Shown here piece after piece: positions 54,095 to 62,622 of a stretch of DNA of 64,000 nucleotides; the stretch's first letter is position 1, and each line of letters opens with the position of its first letter. This DNA comes from Bacteroides cellulosilyticus DSM 14838 (GTDB lineage Bacteria; Bacteroidota; Bacteroidia; Bacteroidales; Bacteroidaceae): NCBI RefSeq assembly GCF_000158035.1, contig NZ_EQ973489.1:8694-72693 (forward strand). Reading direction: 5' to 3'. Below the pieces are notes generated by a model, which did not search any database, was not told the DNA's origin, and saw nothing but the letters and a program-made list of their open reading frames with translations. The translations under genes and the position numbers were made by a program.

Positions 54095-54917
54095 ATTCGC
54101 CTAATATTTTAAGTTCTTTGGTTAGCGGTGTGATGGCCGCGATGGATTGTTTATATCTCAGTAGGTTGTCGAAAACAACGTCTACGTAAAATTGGTATTC
54201 CCATTCCCGCCCGATGATGGGCAGTGACTGTATTTTGGTCAGGTTGATGCTGTAGAACGAAAGAATGGACAGTACTTGCGAGAGGCTTCCTTCCGTGTGG
54301 GGCAGTGTGAATACCATGCTTGCCTTGTTGGTTTCCGGGTGTGGATGGCGGCGTATTTCGTCTACTTGCCAGGGATCGGCAACTACCAGAAAACGGGTGA
54401 AGTTGTGCTTGTTTGTTTCGATGCCTTCCTGCAACACCTTCATGCCGTAACGCTCGGCAGCAGCCTTGGAGCAGATGGCGGCGTGTCCTTTCAGGTTCTC
54501 CCGCTTGATGATTTCGGCGCTGAGGGCGGTGTCTTCCGCTTCCACTACTTTCATCTTCGGGTGCTGGGCAAGGAACTCGCGGCATTGCATCAGTGCGATG
54601 GGGTGGGAGTTGACTTCCGTCAGATCGTTCCAGTCCTCATCGGGCAGGCAGACAAAGCTGTGTGAAATGCGTAGTTTGTATTCGCCTATGATTTGTGTTC
54701 CGCTCTGCCGCAGCAACTCGTTGTTGTGCAACAGGCTACCTGCAATGGTATTCTCTATTGCCAACATTCCTATGGTCTTGCTGTCCTTCTTCACGGCTGC
54801 AAACACGTCCTCAAAAGTAGCGCAACAGATTAACTCTATTTCTTCTCCTTCGAAGTACTTGTGTGCGGCAATGTCGTGATACGACCCTAATGTTCCTTGA
54901 ATGGCTATTCTTTTCAT
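54069..54917 (-). CDS. pheA: Prephenate dehydratase
   Basis: It converts prephenate to phenylpyruvate, the phenylalanine branch. The 282-residue protein has the catalytic domain (IAIQGTLGSYHDIAAHKYFE, FEDVFAAVKKDSKTIGMLAI, ENTIAGSLLHNNELLRQS, NKHNFTRFLVVADP) and a C-terminal ACT domain (KASMVFTLPHTEGSLSQVLS) for Phe feedback. It lacks the fused chorismate mutase of enterobacteria. It is the first structural gene of the operon; its transcript begins with a leader holding a Phe/Tyr-rich peptide and an attenuator. Confidence 0.95.
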   Translation of the reverse strand: MKRIAIQGTLGSYHDIAAHKYFEGEEIELICCATFEDVFAAVKKDSKTIGMLAIENTIAGSLLHNNELLRQSGTQIIGEYKLRISHSFVCLPDEDWNDLTEVNSHPIALMQCREFLAQHPKMKVVEAEDTALSAEIIKRENLKGHAAICSKAAAERYGMKVLQEGIETNKHNFTRFLVVADPWQVDEIRRHPHPETNKASMVFTLPHTEGSLSQVLSILSFYSINLTKIQSLPIIGREWEYQFYVDVVFDNLLRYKQSIAAITPLTKELKILGEYADGKSNI

Positions 54918-54933
54918 ACTGTTTCTTTAAAAT

Positions 54934-54967
54934 AAAAAATCCCGCTTCCATACAATGGAGCGGGATT
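54934..54967 (-). terminator. Attenuator terminator in the pheA leader
   Basis: On the minus strand AATCCCGCTCCA (54967-54956), loop TTGTA, and TGGAAGCGGGATT (54950-54938, one bulged base) form a strong stem followed by TTTTTTATTTT. It lies about 17 bases before the pheA ATG, between leader peptide and gene, which is where a transcription attenuator should be. Confidence 0.88.
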
Positions 54968-55039
54968 AAGTATATTACTTTAGTTCTCTATTCAGTTCTT
55001 AAGCATCACTGTCACTTGACACATACAAACTCCCGCTCT
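54956..55039 (-). promoter_or_regulatory. Antiterminator pairing that competes with the attenuator
   Basis: The sequence GAGCGGGA within codons 21-23 of the leader peptide (about 55031-55038) is exactly complementary to TCCCGCTC in the 5' arm of the terminator (about 54958-54965). When free it can pair with that arm and prevent the terminator. If a ribosome stalls at the Phe/Tyr codons, this segment is left uncovered; if translation runs on, it is covered and the terminator forms. The complementarity is seen; the mechanism is inferred from known phe and trp attenuators. Confidence 0.7.
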
Positions 55040-55098
55040 ACTTTCTGGCTAAAGTAAAAGTAAAAAAAGAAGTAATATGTATAAGTAAACAAATTCAT
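55012..55098 (-). CDS. Phe/Tyr-rich leader peptide of the aromatic operon
   Basis: A 28-residue frame starting with ATG at 55098 and ending with TGA at 55012. Residues 4-16 read FTYTYYFFFYFYF: eleven of thirteen are Phe or Tyr, and the whole peptide has 7 Phe and 5 Tyr. It precedes, on the same strand, a terminator and then pheA, so it has all the parts of a PheL-type leader, here sensing both products of the operon. A promoter lies 34 bases upstream of the start codon. No annotated homologue is known to me, because such peptides are too short for ordinary gene calling. Confidence 0.88.
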   Translation of the reverse strand: MNLFTYTYYFFFYFYFSQKVEREFVCVK

Positions 55099-55131
55099 AC
55101 TTTCGTTTTCTTTTTGTTTTTAATTTCGTGG

Positions 55132-55160
55132 CAAAAGTAATACTTTTCTCTTATATGCAA
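55132..55160 (-). promoter_or_regulatory. Promoter of the aromatic operon
   Basis: On the minus strand TTG (55158-55160), an 18-base spacer and TACTTTTG (55132-55139). The expected start near 55124 gives a leader of about 207 bases that contains the whole peptide and attenuator. Confidence 0.62.
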
Positions 55161-55245
55161 GCAAAAAATGATATTTTTTTTATTTCTTCTTCAAAATTAG
55201 CTTTCAGACGAGTGCTTCCGGTTGTCTTTTTCTGCCGGAAATCCA

Positions 55246-56829
55246 TCAATCGTCGTGCATGATTCCCTTGATTTGCTCCCATTTGTTCACGGCATCGTTG
55301 GACTGTGCTTTTCCCGGAGTGCTCCGGCCTTCGCGGATGTACTTTTGCAATAGGTCTTTCAGCTCGCTGACTATTTCGGGATGTTCTTGATAGACATTTT
55401 TGCTTTCGGTGGGATCGTCTTTCATATTATAGAGTTGAATCGGTGGGAGTTGGGCAATGGCTTCCTTGTCCACACCCGGTTTGGGGTAGCTCCAACCGCC
55501 GGAACTGGGGGAACACAACAGTTTCCAGTCTCCTTTACGGATGGCAAACTCTCCGCGGATGGAGTGGTGCACGGTTGCTTCACGGATGGTTGGCATGTGG
55601 TGCGGATTCCGGATGAGGGGAAGAATGTTGTAGCTGTCTTCCGCTTCGTTATCTTTCAGGGGATAATGGTTGAGGGCGGCAAAAGAAGCGTAGAAGTCGT
55701 TGAGGCAGACAGTTTGCGCACAGGTGCCTCGACCTGCACCGTTGACCCATTCCACGATGGTGGGTACGCGGTGACCGCCGTCGAAGAGATCGGCTTTCAT
55801 GCCTCGCCAGATGTAGTTGGCATGATGCCCTTTAGCTGCCATTTCGGGGATACCTCCGGCGGGAGAGCAACCGTTGTCGGTGGTGAAAACTACGATGGTA
55901 TTGGAATCTATACCGTTGCGTCGCAGGGCTTCGCGCACTTGTCCCACTACATCGTCCACCATCAGGACGAAGTCGCCGTAATCACCCAGTCCGGTTTTTC
56001 CTTTGAAGGCTTCGGCGGGCAGGATGGGGGTATGCGGGGCGGGCAGGGGCAGATAGAGGAAGAAGGGGCGTTCGTCTTGTGCGTGGCGGTTGATATAGTC
56101 TACTGCGCGGTGGGTTAGGTTGGGCAGACAGTCCTGGTGGTTGAAGTCGTTGCCTATGGCGCCTGCACGCCAGAAGCCCGGTTTCTTTCCTGCGGGTACG
56201 GTGCCTATTTGCGTGGTGGTGGGCTGGCGGTTTTCTATATATACATAGGGAGCCATGTCGAGGGAACCGCAGAAGCCGTAGAAGTAGTCGAAGCCTAAGT
56301 CGACAGGACCGTTGGTGATGGGTTTAGAGTAGTCCACGTCTTCGTCGTTGAGGGCGTTGGCGTCGGGTTTCTCATGTCCCGGTTTCGTGCCCCAGTTCCA
56401 GCCTAAATGCCATTTGCCGATGCAGGCGGTGGTATATCCATTTGCTTTCAGCATGGATGCCATGGTACTGCGGGTGGTGGGGATGATAGGGCGGGAGTAG
56501 CCATAGAGTACACCGCTTTTGAGGCTGGAACGCCAGTTGTAGCGCCCTGTGAGGATGCCATAGCGGGTGGGGGTGCTGACGGCTGAACAAGAATGAGCAT
56601 CGGTGAACATTACGCCGTTGGCGGCCATCTGGTCGATGTGGCGGGTTTGGATATGCGAGTCTTTGTTGTAGGCGGAGACATCTCCATAGCCCATATCGTC
56701 GGCGAGGATGAAAATGATGTTCGGCTTTTGCTGGGGTTGTGTGTCGGGGTGAGGGGATGACTGTGCATGGGCATGTTGTCCAAGGCAGAAGGGAACGGAT
56801 AATAATCCGAGATAGGTGAGGTTTTTCAT
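55246..56829 (-). CDS. Secreted S1-family sulfatase (Ser-type formylglycine motif)
   Basis: A 527-residue exported arylsulfatase-like enzyme. It has a signal peptide (MKNLTYLGLLSVPFCLGQHA, cleavage near HAQS), the metal-binding start NIIFILADDMGYGDVSAYNK, the formylglycine site CSAVSTPTRYGILTGR (S-x-P-x-R, so the Ser form matured by an anaerobic radical-SAM enzyme), IGKWHLGW and VVFTTDNGCSPAGG. It probably removes sulfate from host glycans or polysaccharides; the substrate class cannot be told. The maturase is not in this window. A -7 element TAATTTTG lies about 42 bases upstream of its start. Confidence 0.92.
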   Translation of the reverse strand: MKNLTYLGLLSVPFCLGQHAHAQSSPHPDTQPQQKPNIIFILADDMGYGDVSAYNKDSHIQTRHIDQMAANGVMFTDAHSCSAVSTPTRYGILTGRYNWRSSLKSGVLYGYSRPIIPTTRSTMASMLKANGYTTACIGKWHLGWNWGTKPGHEKPDANALNDEDVDYSKPITNGPVDLGFDYFYGFCGSLDMAPYVYIENRQPTTTQIGTVPAGKKPGFWRAGAIGNDFNHQDCLPNLTHRAVDYINRHAQDERPFFLYLPLPAPHTPILPAEAFKGKTGLGDYGDFVLMVDDVVGQVREALRRNGIDSNTIVVFTTDNGCSPAGGIPEMAAKGHHANYIWRGMKADLFDGGHRVPTIVEWVNGAGRGTCAQTVCLNDFYASFAALNHYPLKDNEAEDSYNILPLIRNPHHMPTIREATVHHSIRGEFAIRKGDWKLLCSPSSGGWSYPKPGVDKEAIAQLPPIQLYNMKDDPTESKNVYQEHPEIVSELKDLLQKYIREGRSTPGKAQSNDAVNKWEQIKGIMHDD

Positions 56830-56870
56830 GATATGATGTTTTGGGTTTGATTTTACTTGGTTATTATGTA

Positions 56871-56878
56871 CAAAATTA
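56871..56878 (-). promoter_or_regulatory. Putative -7 element of the sulfatase gene
   Basis: TAATTTTG on the minus strand, with no good -33 match at the usual spacing. The rest of the 410-base gap to 57240 holds only the divergent promoter at 57028-57058. Confidence 0.35.
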
Positions 56879-57027
56879 GCTGTTCGATGGAAAGGGCTTT
56901 ATTAGTTCTGTCTCAAAAGTTTGAGATATTGTTGCAAGTGCGGAGTGGTTATTACGAATTTAAACAAGGGAAGAATTCTGTTAATGTATTATTCTTTTTC
57001 TGATCCCATAAAAAAGCATTCTTCCTT

Positions 57028-57058
57028 TTGGCTATTCCCTGCAATTCATCTATCTTTG
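57028..57058 (+). promoter_or_regulatory. Promoter of the hypothetical gene at 57240
   Basis: TTG (57028-57030), a 20-base spacer and TATCTTTG (57051-57058), a full match to the Bacteroides consensus. It implies an untranslated leader of about 175 bases, in which I found no convincing frame or terminator. Confidence 0.55.
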
Positions 57059-57239
57059 CATTAGCCGAAGAGAAATGCGGCGTGTTGAAGCTATTTTTGA
57101 TAACGAAAAAAACTGGTAATTTTATTTAAGTCAAGAAACAGAACTTCAATAAAGATGTTTCACGCAGACCAAAAAGGGTCGGGCGTGCAAGCATGTTTAT
57201 GAGTTCTGTGGGTATACCAGTGCCTTTCGTTACATAAAT

Positions 57240-57716
57240 ATGAACTATACGTCCGACTTCTTTTTGTATAAGGGGGATGAGGGCGATTTTAAATATTTAA
57301 AATCCGAAGAAGACATGAATACCCCGAAGGATGAAATGATAACAGAGGCCATCCACTGCATGGTAGAACAGAGGAAACACGAGATATGGGAAGTGCTCTA
57401 CCCATTAAGTATAAAATATGGTTTTACGCTCGACTCCGACTATGCCAGCATTAAGCTGGAACCTCCCTGTAAAGACTTTCCGGAAGAAAAATGCGGATGT
57501 AAATTACCGCTTGATTCCGTGTACAGTGCCTTTGTGAAAGGTGATTTTCTTTATGTGATGTGCCGTGGGAAAGTGTATTTTATCCTTGATCTGGAAAGTG
57601 GTTTGTGGAGACTGTATTTGCCAATGCACCGACCTCCAAGGCTGAAAGTACTGTGGTGGAGGATTCAAGAGACAACAAGGGATTTGGTGTGGTTGGTGAG
57701 ACATTGGAAGGACTGA
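57240..57716 (+). CDS. Hypothetical protein, 158 residues
   Basis: I do not recognise a family. The protein is cytosolic by appearance, with no signal peptide. It has an acidic N-terminal part (FLYKGDEGDFKYLKSEEDMN), a possible Cys pair region (EPPCKDFPEEKCGCKLP) and a Trp-rich basic end (VLWWRIQETTRDLVWLVRHW). The ATG at 57240 is preceded by a good promoter, which supports it being a real gene. It ends 17 bases before the end of the convergent ATPase gene. Confidence 0.6.
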   Translation: MNYTSDFFLYKGDEGDFKYLKSEEDMNTPKDEMITEAIHCMVEQRKHEIWEVLYPLSIKYGFTLDSDYASIKLEPPCKDFPEEKCGCKLPLDSVYSAFVKGDFLYVMCRGKVYFILDLESGLWRLYLPMHRPPRLKVLWWRIQETTRDLVWLVRHWKD

Positions 57717-57733
57717 AATAATTCACTACATAG

Positions 57734-59464
57734 TCACACCTCTTCTACTCGTGCCAACTCCCAGCCGGAGAACTGCATCACGATGCAATGCAGCGTTGTC
57801 CCTTGGCACATCAACTGTACCTTAGGCCCTTCGGCATAGCGGTGAATTTGTGCTATGGCATCCTCCCACTGGGCTTCGCCTTTGGCGTCATAGTCCTTGA
57901 CAGGAAGATATTTTAACTCCAGAATGTAGCTGTGTTCCACTTCGGGATAGCGTTGTAGGTCAGGCATCAGGAACAAATCACAAAAGCCGTGGTTCAACTC
58001 TACTTCGGGCGCAGTAAGGTAATAGGAATTGATGCTGAGATAGGCTTGGAAGAAGCCCTGAATGTTACGCTCGCCTTCAATCAGACTGCGTACGGAGGAA
58101 TTCTCTTTGTAATCGTAGGCAATCTTCTCCATGGCAGGACGCCAGTCACCATCGAAGGCCATGTTATCGTACAGGTTCTTCAGGTCGTTCAGGCTGATGC
58201 GCTCCTTATTCTGATATTGCTCCAGCATATAATCGTAGTATTGTTTACGTACATTATTATTAGGGATGCCCAGAATAAGACGGTCGCCACGGGTACCGAT
58301 GATGGTAAGCATACCGTAGTAGAACAGTAGGCTGGTGAACAGTTCCGGGTTAACCAGGTCCTTGGCGGGAAAGGAGAGGGCTAAGTCTGCTACAATCTGT
58401 CCTTCTTCCGCGATACGGCGGATGACGCCTTTACGGTCACCGTCCAGATGGTCGAGGTTGAGGAGTTTCTTCATCTTGCTGTAGTCCGTGCGGGTATTGG
58501 GATCAATCATCTGCTTGGGAGAGTATCCCAAGTCTATTTTCTGTCTCAGATAATAAAGCACCATGTCGCAGTTGAACATCTTCGGGTCACGGTTCAGGCT
58601 CTCTTCAGAGAAGCAATAATTGTCATACCACGGTTTTATCTCAGTTATCATTTCGTCGATGTCACCCTTTAGTTGTTCGCAATCCTTGTAATATTGGAAC
58701 ATCTGGCGTACATCCGTCTCGGAGAATCCCAGCATGGTGTTGAATTGCTGTTTGGTACTAATGTTCCAGCCAATATTGAAGCCGCTTGTCAGGTCGTCCA
58801 GTGTGACGGGGCTGACGCCCATCATAAGGATGCGGTCGAAAGTACCCTTGAACTTTTTGAAAGCATTACGGTAAAAACCGTCGGCATGGGTGAGGGTGTG
58901 ATAAACGTTTTCGCCATGCTCGTTCAGTACCACATTCGTGAAGTTGTCGTACTCATCGACGATGAGATAGAGGGGATAGTTGCGTAGGTGGGCTTCTCCC
59001 AGTATCACTTGCAGCTTGGCCTCGAAGGTGGGAGCTGCTTCGAACTGAGCCCGGATGTGGTCGGAATAGAAGTCATGGTATTTGTTCATAAAGATGTTCA
59101 GCTCTCCGGTGCAGTAAATCTGAAAATTCACTTCCAATTGTTCCCTGCTACCTCCTACCCGTGAGAAGTCGAACGACATAATCTGGAATGTACCTTGCAG
59201 GCGGGTGGGATGACTACCTATCCAGAGGTTGCCGAAAAGACGTTCGAAATCATCCTTTCGGGCAATGTCGTAGTATGCACCCATCATGCTTAGGAAGATA
59301 CTCTTGCCGAAGCGCCGGGGACGGATGAGGAACAAGTTACTGGGCTGATCCTCCAACAAAGGCAGGTACATCGTCTTGTCCACATAATACTGGTTCTGTT
59401 CAATGACATCCACAAAGTTGGACACACCGTAAGGTATTCGTTTAACTTCTTCCATATACATCAT
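57734..59464 (-). CDS. AAA-ATPase-like / PD-(D/E)XK nuclease-fold protein
   Basis: A 576-residue member of a family with many copies in Bacteroides. It has an N-terminal AAA-ATPase-like domain (RIPYGVSNFVDVIEQNQYYV, DKTMYLPLLED, FLIRPRRFGKSIFLSMMGAY as the P-loop variant, YLIVDEYDNFTNVVL) and a C-terminal PDDEXK-type domain (HGFCDLFLMPDLQRYPEVEH, SYILELKYLPVKDYD with the ExK). The function is unproven; roles in mobile elements or defence have been suggested for the class. Start: ATGs at 59464, 59461 and 59455 are possible; 59455 (MEEVKRIPYG) fits the family best. Confidence 0.88.
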   Translation of the reverse strand: MMYMEEVKRIPYGVSNFVDVIEQNQYYVDKTMYLPLLEDQPSNLFLIRPRRFGKSIFLSMMGAYYDIARKDDFERLFGNLWIGSHPTRLQGTFQIMSFDFSRVGGSREQLEVNFQIYCTGELNIFMNKYHDFYSDHIRAQFEAAPTFEAKLQVILGEAHLRNYPLYLIVDEYDNFTNVVLNEHGENVYHTLTHADGFYRNAFKKFKGTFDRILMMGVSPVTLDDLTSGFNIGWNISTKQQFNTMLGFSETDVRQMFQYYKDCEQLKGDIDEMITEIKPWYDNYCFSEESLNRDPKMFNCDMVLYYLRQKIDLGYSPKQMIDPNTRTDYSKMKKLLNLDHLDGDRKGVIRRIAEEGQIVADLALSFPAKDLVNPELFTSLLFYYGMLTIIGTRGDRLILGIPNNNVRKQYYDYMLEQYQNKERISLNDLKNLYDNMAFDGDWRPAMEKIAYDYKENSSVRSLIEGERNIQGFFQAYLSINSYYLTAPEVELNHGFCDLFLMPDLQRYPEVEHSYILELKYLPVKDYDAKGEAQWEDAIAQIHRYAEGPKVQLMCQGTTLHCIVMQFSGWELARVEEV

Positions 59465-59598
59465 AATTGTTGGGATAAATGCAACAACACTACAAAGATA
59501 GGAAAAGTTCCTGGAAATCGGGGAGCGGGTATGCCGGATTTTTCCGGTCTTATAAAAGAATACGGGGTCAGGAGCTTTCCCTGTCTATCAGTAACTCT

Positions 59599-62500
59599 TT
59601 AGTTTTTCCTGTATATCGGCAGCTCTTTCCCCAACTCCGTATGAACCACCTCGAAATTGACAAAGCCATTCACGGACTCCGGTTCTAACAGCGTTACCGC
59701 AAGGTTCGCATTCTTCTGTGAAAGACGAATGATGAAACAACCTGCCGGGAAGTTCTTCTTTTCCTTTACCGTCCGTGTAGAGACTGTGACCGGATAAATC
59801 TTTTCCCATTCCTTGGTGGCTTTCTTGTATCCGGTAACCATATACTTCTCTACGGTGATTGTGAAGGGTTTTCCTATCTCTTCTACCTCTATTCCTAAAG
59901 CCCGCAATTTCTCTGCTTGCATCCGGCAGGTATCCGGCAGAATATATGCTTTGGGACGTTTGCGTACTAACTCAGCTTTCAGTTGAAGCGCATCGAAAGT
60001 AGGCAGAGGCTCCGTAAAGCGTTCGTTTTTAGTAAGATCTATAAATGTAACGGAAAGCTCTGTCCGTGCAGATTGAAAAGTGACGGATATATCACTCTTT
60101 CCGCTGCAAGTCTCTTTTACGGCCTTTCGTATCTCACTTCTTACTTCTTTTGAATGAAGAGCCGCCGTTTCCAAAAGACTGCGGGATACCAGAAAACCAC
60201 ATTCTGCACGACGGGCAAAACACGCTCTTCCCAATCCTATTCCACGGATTTCTATGAATAGAGATACCGCATTGGTGAGTCCCTGAAACGTGGAACTGGA
60301 TTGCGGACTCTTAGCATCTTTCATTGCATACAAACTATCATTCCTGACACTGGGTGTAAAGTAAAAGCCTGAATGATAACCGTTAGCCTCCAATGCCTTC
60401 TCTGCTTCTTCACGGAATAAGCCGTTGGAAAGTGTACGTATTCCGGCAGGGATGTTCAAATGCCCGCTGGGTAGGAAAAGGACATCGGCGGCCGTAGCTG
60501 CTTTAGTACCCCGCAGCAATTCAAACTCCTTGCGGAAAGGATTGAATTCGTGGATGTCCAGCGCTATTTCGGGGTTCCATTCCTTGTACGCTTTTTTAAG
60601 AAGAAGAGTCACCGGATCGGCAAGTTTACTTTGATCCCGGTTCAAATCATAGCCATTGCCCGATTTACGGCTTTGCATGGCATAACCATCCGTATTGGCT
60701 ACAGGTACAAGCGCAAGAGACACCTTTTTCAGTAGTTCAGTACCTTCGGGCGTATTCAGTAAATAATCGACAAGCATACAGGTTGCTTCCGGCCCGGCAG
60801 GTTCGTTGCCGTGCAGTCCTGCTTGTATCCAGACTCTTATTTTCTTTTTCTTGTTGGGAGTTCCGAAATAGAGCACGGGGATATCCCTGCCCTGTGGAGT
60901 CTTTCCTATATTGGATAGCGTAACCTTATCGGGATGCCTGTCGGCTAAATCCTTCAAATACCTGTTTATCTCGAACAAGGAAGCCAGACCTTCTTCAAGC
61001 GGTTTGCTGAGGGTGGGAGTGGAATATTGCTGCTCCGGTTCGGGATAGAAACGGTGGGCTACCTCTTTCGGTTGCATCGTGGGCTGGATATTCCAGAGAG
61101 AAGGGTTGCTGAATACGGTTTCTTGCGCAATACGTTGCAGATAGAGTGCTTCCTCTTCAGGCAGTCCGGCATAATAAGTACCTGTATAGGGTTTCTGAAA
61201 AAATACGCTACAGAATACATTGGCGACAAGATAAGAGCCTTGCCGGGAAGGGTGGCTGTGATCGTTATTGTAAAGCGTGATGCTTGGATTTTCCGTGCGG
61301 ACACGCTTCCAGGCGATGCCGACGGGGGCACACCAGGCATTCAGTTGTGCGGTCATCTTCAAATAACTTTCAGCCAGTCGTTGTTGCATTTCGGCATACG
61401 TGTCGATGTCGTGTCCCCAGGTCATGTAGAAGACGGTTTTTCCTTTCGGATTGTAGAGGCGGCGCAGGCTGTCGAGGGAGTGGGCGGGCTTGTACACATT
61501 CTCCCGTACCCATTCCTTTTCGCGGGCAGGCGCTTTACTTTGGTCTTGCAGGATGACGAAATCCCAATTTCCTTCACGAATGGCATCCAGGGTTTCAGGG
61601 TTGGCGGCATGTTTCTTCAATGTCCAGCCGCCGTGTTCCACTAATTTTACAGAAAGCTTGTGGCCGGTGGAGGCGGCAAGGGCCTGCACTTGTCGGACTA
61701 AACGGTTGTATTGTGTGTAGCTGTTACCTATGAACAGCGCACGGAGAGAGTCTCCCAACATGACAGGAACGGCACGTCTGCCCATTCCGGTGGAGTGGTG
61801 TCCGATGCCTTGTTCTTCTATTTTCTGCCAGTTGCAAGGCCAGTTGTGTTCGGCTGCTATCCGGTGGAGGTATTGGTAGAACTGATTGCCACGCTCGTAA
61901 CGATTGCATCCCTGTGCTTCGGCTTCGGGAGTCTTCCTTAAATATGATTCGCGGATGGTGTCTCCCGTAGCCAATTGGAGGATAATCGGTTTGGCAAGAT
62001 ACTTCCTGATTGTTTCGGGAGTAACATACGGAATGTTACGTACTCCGTAGGGAAAATCTTGCGAAGCATCGGGGAAAGTGTACCATCCCGGACTGCCGAT
62101 AACAGCTTTCTCCACATACGGGCTGTCATGGAAAAGCATGAAACGCTGCACAAACTGCCCTCCGGCTGAGTGACCGTAAATCATATATCCTTTCCGTTCA
62201 CTACCTGAAGATTGGTGGACGTACTCGAAGATTTTATCAACCAGTGCCGGAGTTCGCTTTTCAGCCGGACGTATCGTATGATCCTTATCGTCCATGACAC
62301 CGATTTCCTGATAATCGGGTAAAGGAAACCTCTCCAAATCGAAGTGGAGAATGAAGACCATGAATTTATGCTTCTCTGCCTCCTGCTTCCAGGCTTTGAG
62401 CAGATAGGTGTAACCGCGGTCGGCACCTTCAAAGACAAAAACAATGGGCATACGGCGTACATCGCCCGAAGCCGGAATGTAGTAGTGCACATCTACCGGA

Positions 62501-62622
62501 CGGTCGGCAAAGGGAGGATAGTCTTTGTAGGTGAACTTGCCTTCACCTACGGGAAGCACGGAGGCGGCACGGAGTCCGGTGCCCAGAAAAACAATAGCAA
62601 GAAGTAGAATTAATCTTTTCAT
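59599..62622 (-). CDS. Three-domain secreted hydrolase: alpha/beta esterase, SGNH hydrolase, M14 carboxypeptidase
   Basis: A 1007-residue exported protein (signal MKRLILLLAIVFLGTGLRAA). Residues about 25-285 are an alpha/beta hydrolase with nucleophile Ser152 in YGHSAGGQF. Residues about 293-490 are an SGNH/GDSL-like hydrolase with ALFIGNSYTQYNRL (Ser301) and the DHSH block (Asp454, His457). Residues about 540-830 are an M14 zinc carboxypeptidase with HGNE (His604, Glu607), NRD (661-663), His691 in LDIHEFNP and Glu791 in LFIEIRGIG. The C-terminal 170 residues look like a beta-sandwich add-on. All three active sites appear complete. Its start overlaps iadA by 4 bases, so it belongs to that operon. 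Confidence 0.88.
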   Translation of the reverse strand: MKRLILLLAIVFLGTGLRAASVLPVGEGKFTYKDYPPFADRPVDVHYYIPASGDVRRMPIVFVFEGADRGYTYLLKAWKQEAEKHKFMVFILHFDLERFPLPDYQEIGVMDDKDHTIRPAEKRTPALVDKIFEYVHQSSGSERKGYMIYGHSAGGQFVQRFMLFHDSPYVEKAVIGSPGWYTFPDASQDFPYGVRNIPYVTPETIRKYLAKPIILQLATGDTIRESYLRKTPEAEAQGCNRYERGNQFYQYLHRIAAEHNWPCNWQKIEEQGIGHHSTGMGRRAVPVMLGDSLRALFIGNSYTQYNRLVRQVQALAASTGHKLSVKLVEHGGWTLKKHAANPETLDAIREGNWDFVILQDQSKAPAREKEWVRENVYKPAHSLDSLRRLYNPKGKTVFYMTWGHDIDTYAEMQQRLAESYLKMTAQLNAWCAPVGIAWKRVRTENPSITLYNNDHSHPSRQGSYLVANVFCSVFFQKPYTGTYYAGLPEEEALYLQRIAQETVFSNPSLWNIQPTMQPKEVAHRFYPEPEQQYSTPTLSKPLEEGLASLFEINRYLKDLADRHPDKVTLSNIGKTPQGRDIPVLYFGTPNKKKKIRVWIQAGLHGNEPAGPEATCMLVDYLLNTPEGTELLKKVSLALVPVANTDGYAMQSRKSGNGYDLNRDQSKLADPVTLLLKKAYKEWNPEIALDIHEFNPFRKEFELLRGTKAATAADVLFLPSGHLNIPAGIRTLSNGLFREEAEKALEANGYHSGFYFTPSVRNDSLYAMKDAKSPQSSSTFQGLTNAVSLFIEIRGIGLGRACFARRAECGFLVSRSLLETAALHSKEVRSEIRKAVKETCSGKSDISVTFQSARTELSVTFIDLTKNERFTEPLPTFDALQLKAELVRKRPKAYILPDTCRMQAEKLRALGIEVEEIGKPFTITVEKYMVTGYKKATKEWEKIYPVTVSTRTVKEKKNFPAGCFIIRLSQKNANLAVTLLEPESVNGFVNFEVVHTELGKELPIYRKN

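Noticed and set aside
55012-55040. An alternative leader frame starting ATG TGT CAA in another frame of the pheA leader
   Set aside because: It encodes only ten residues with no Phe or Tyr, while the longer frame from 55098 has the Phe/Tyr run.
54918-55124. T-box riboswitch as the control of the aromatic operon
   Set aside because: No T-box consensus or specifier loop was seen, and the class is not expected in Bacteroidota. The leader peptide plus terminator explains the region better.
55381-56118. A 245-codon + strand frame opposite the sulfatase
   Set aside because: The sulfatase on the minus strand carries the signal peptide and all catalytic motifs; the + frame is a shadow.
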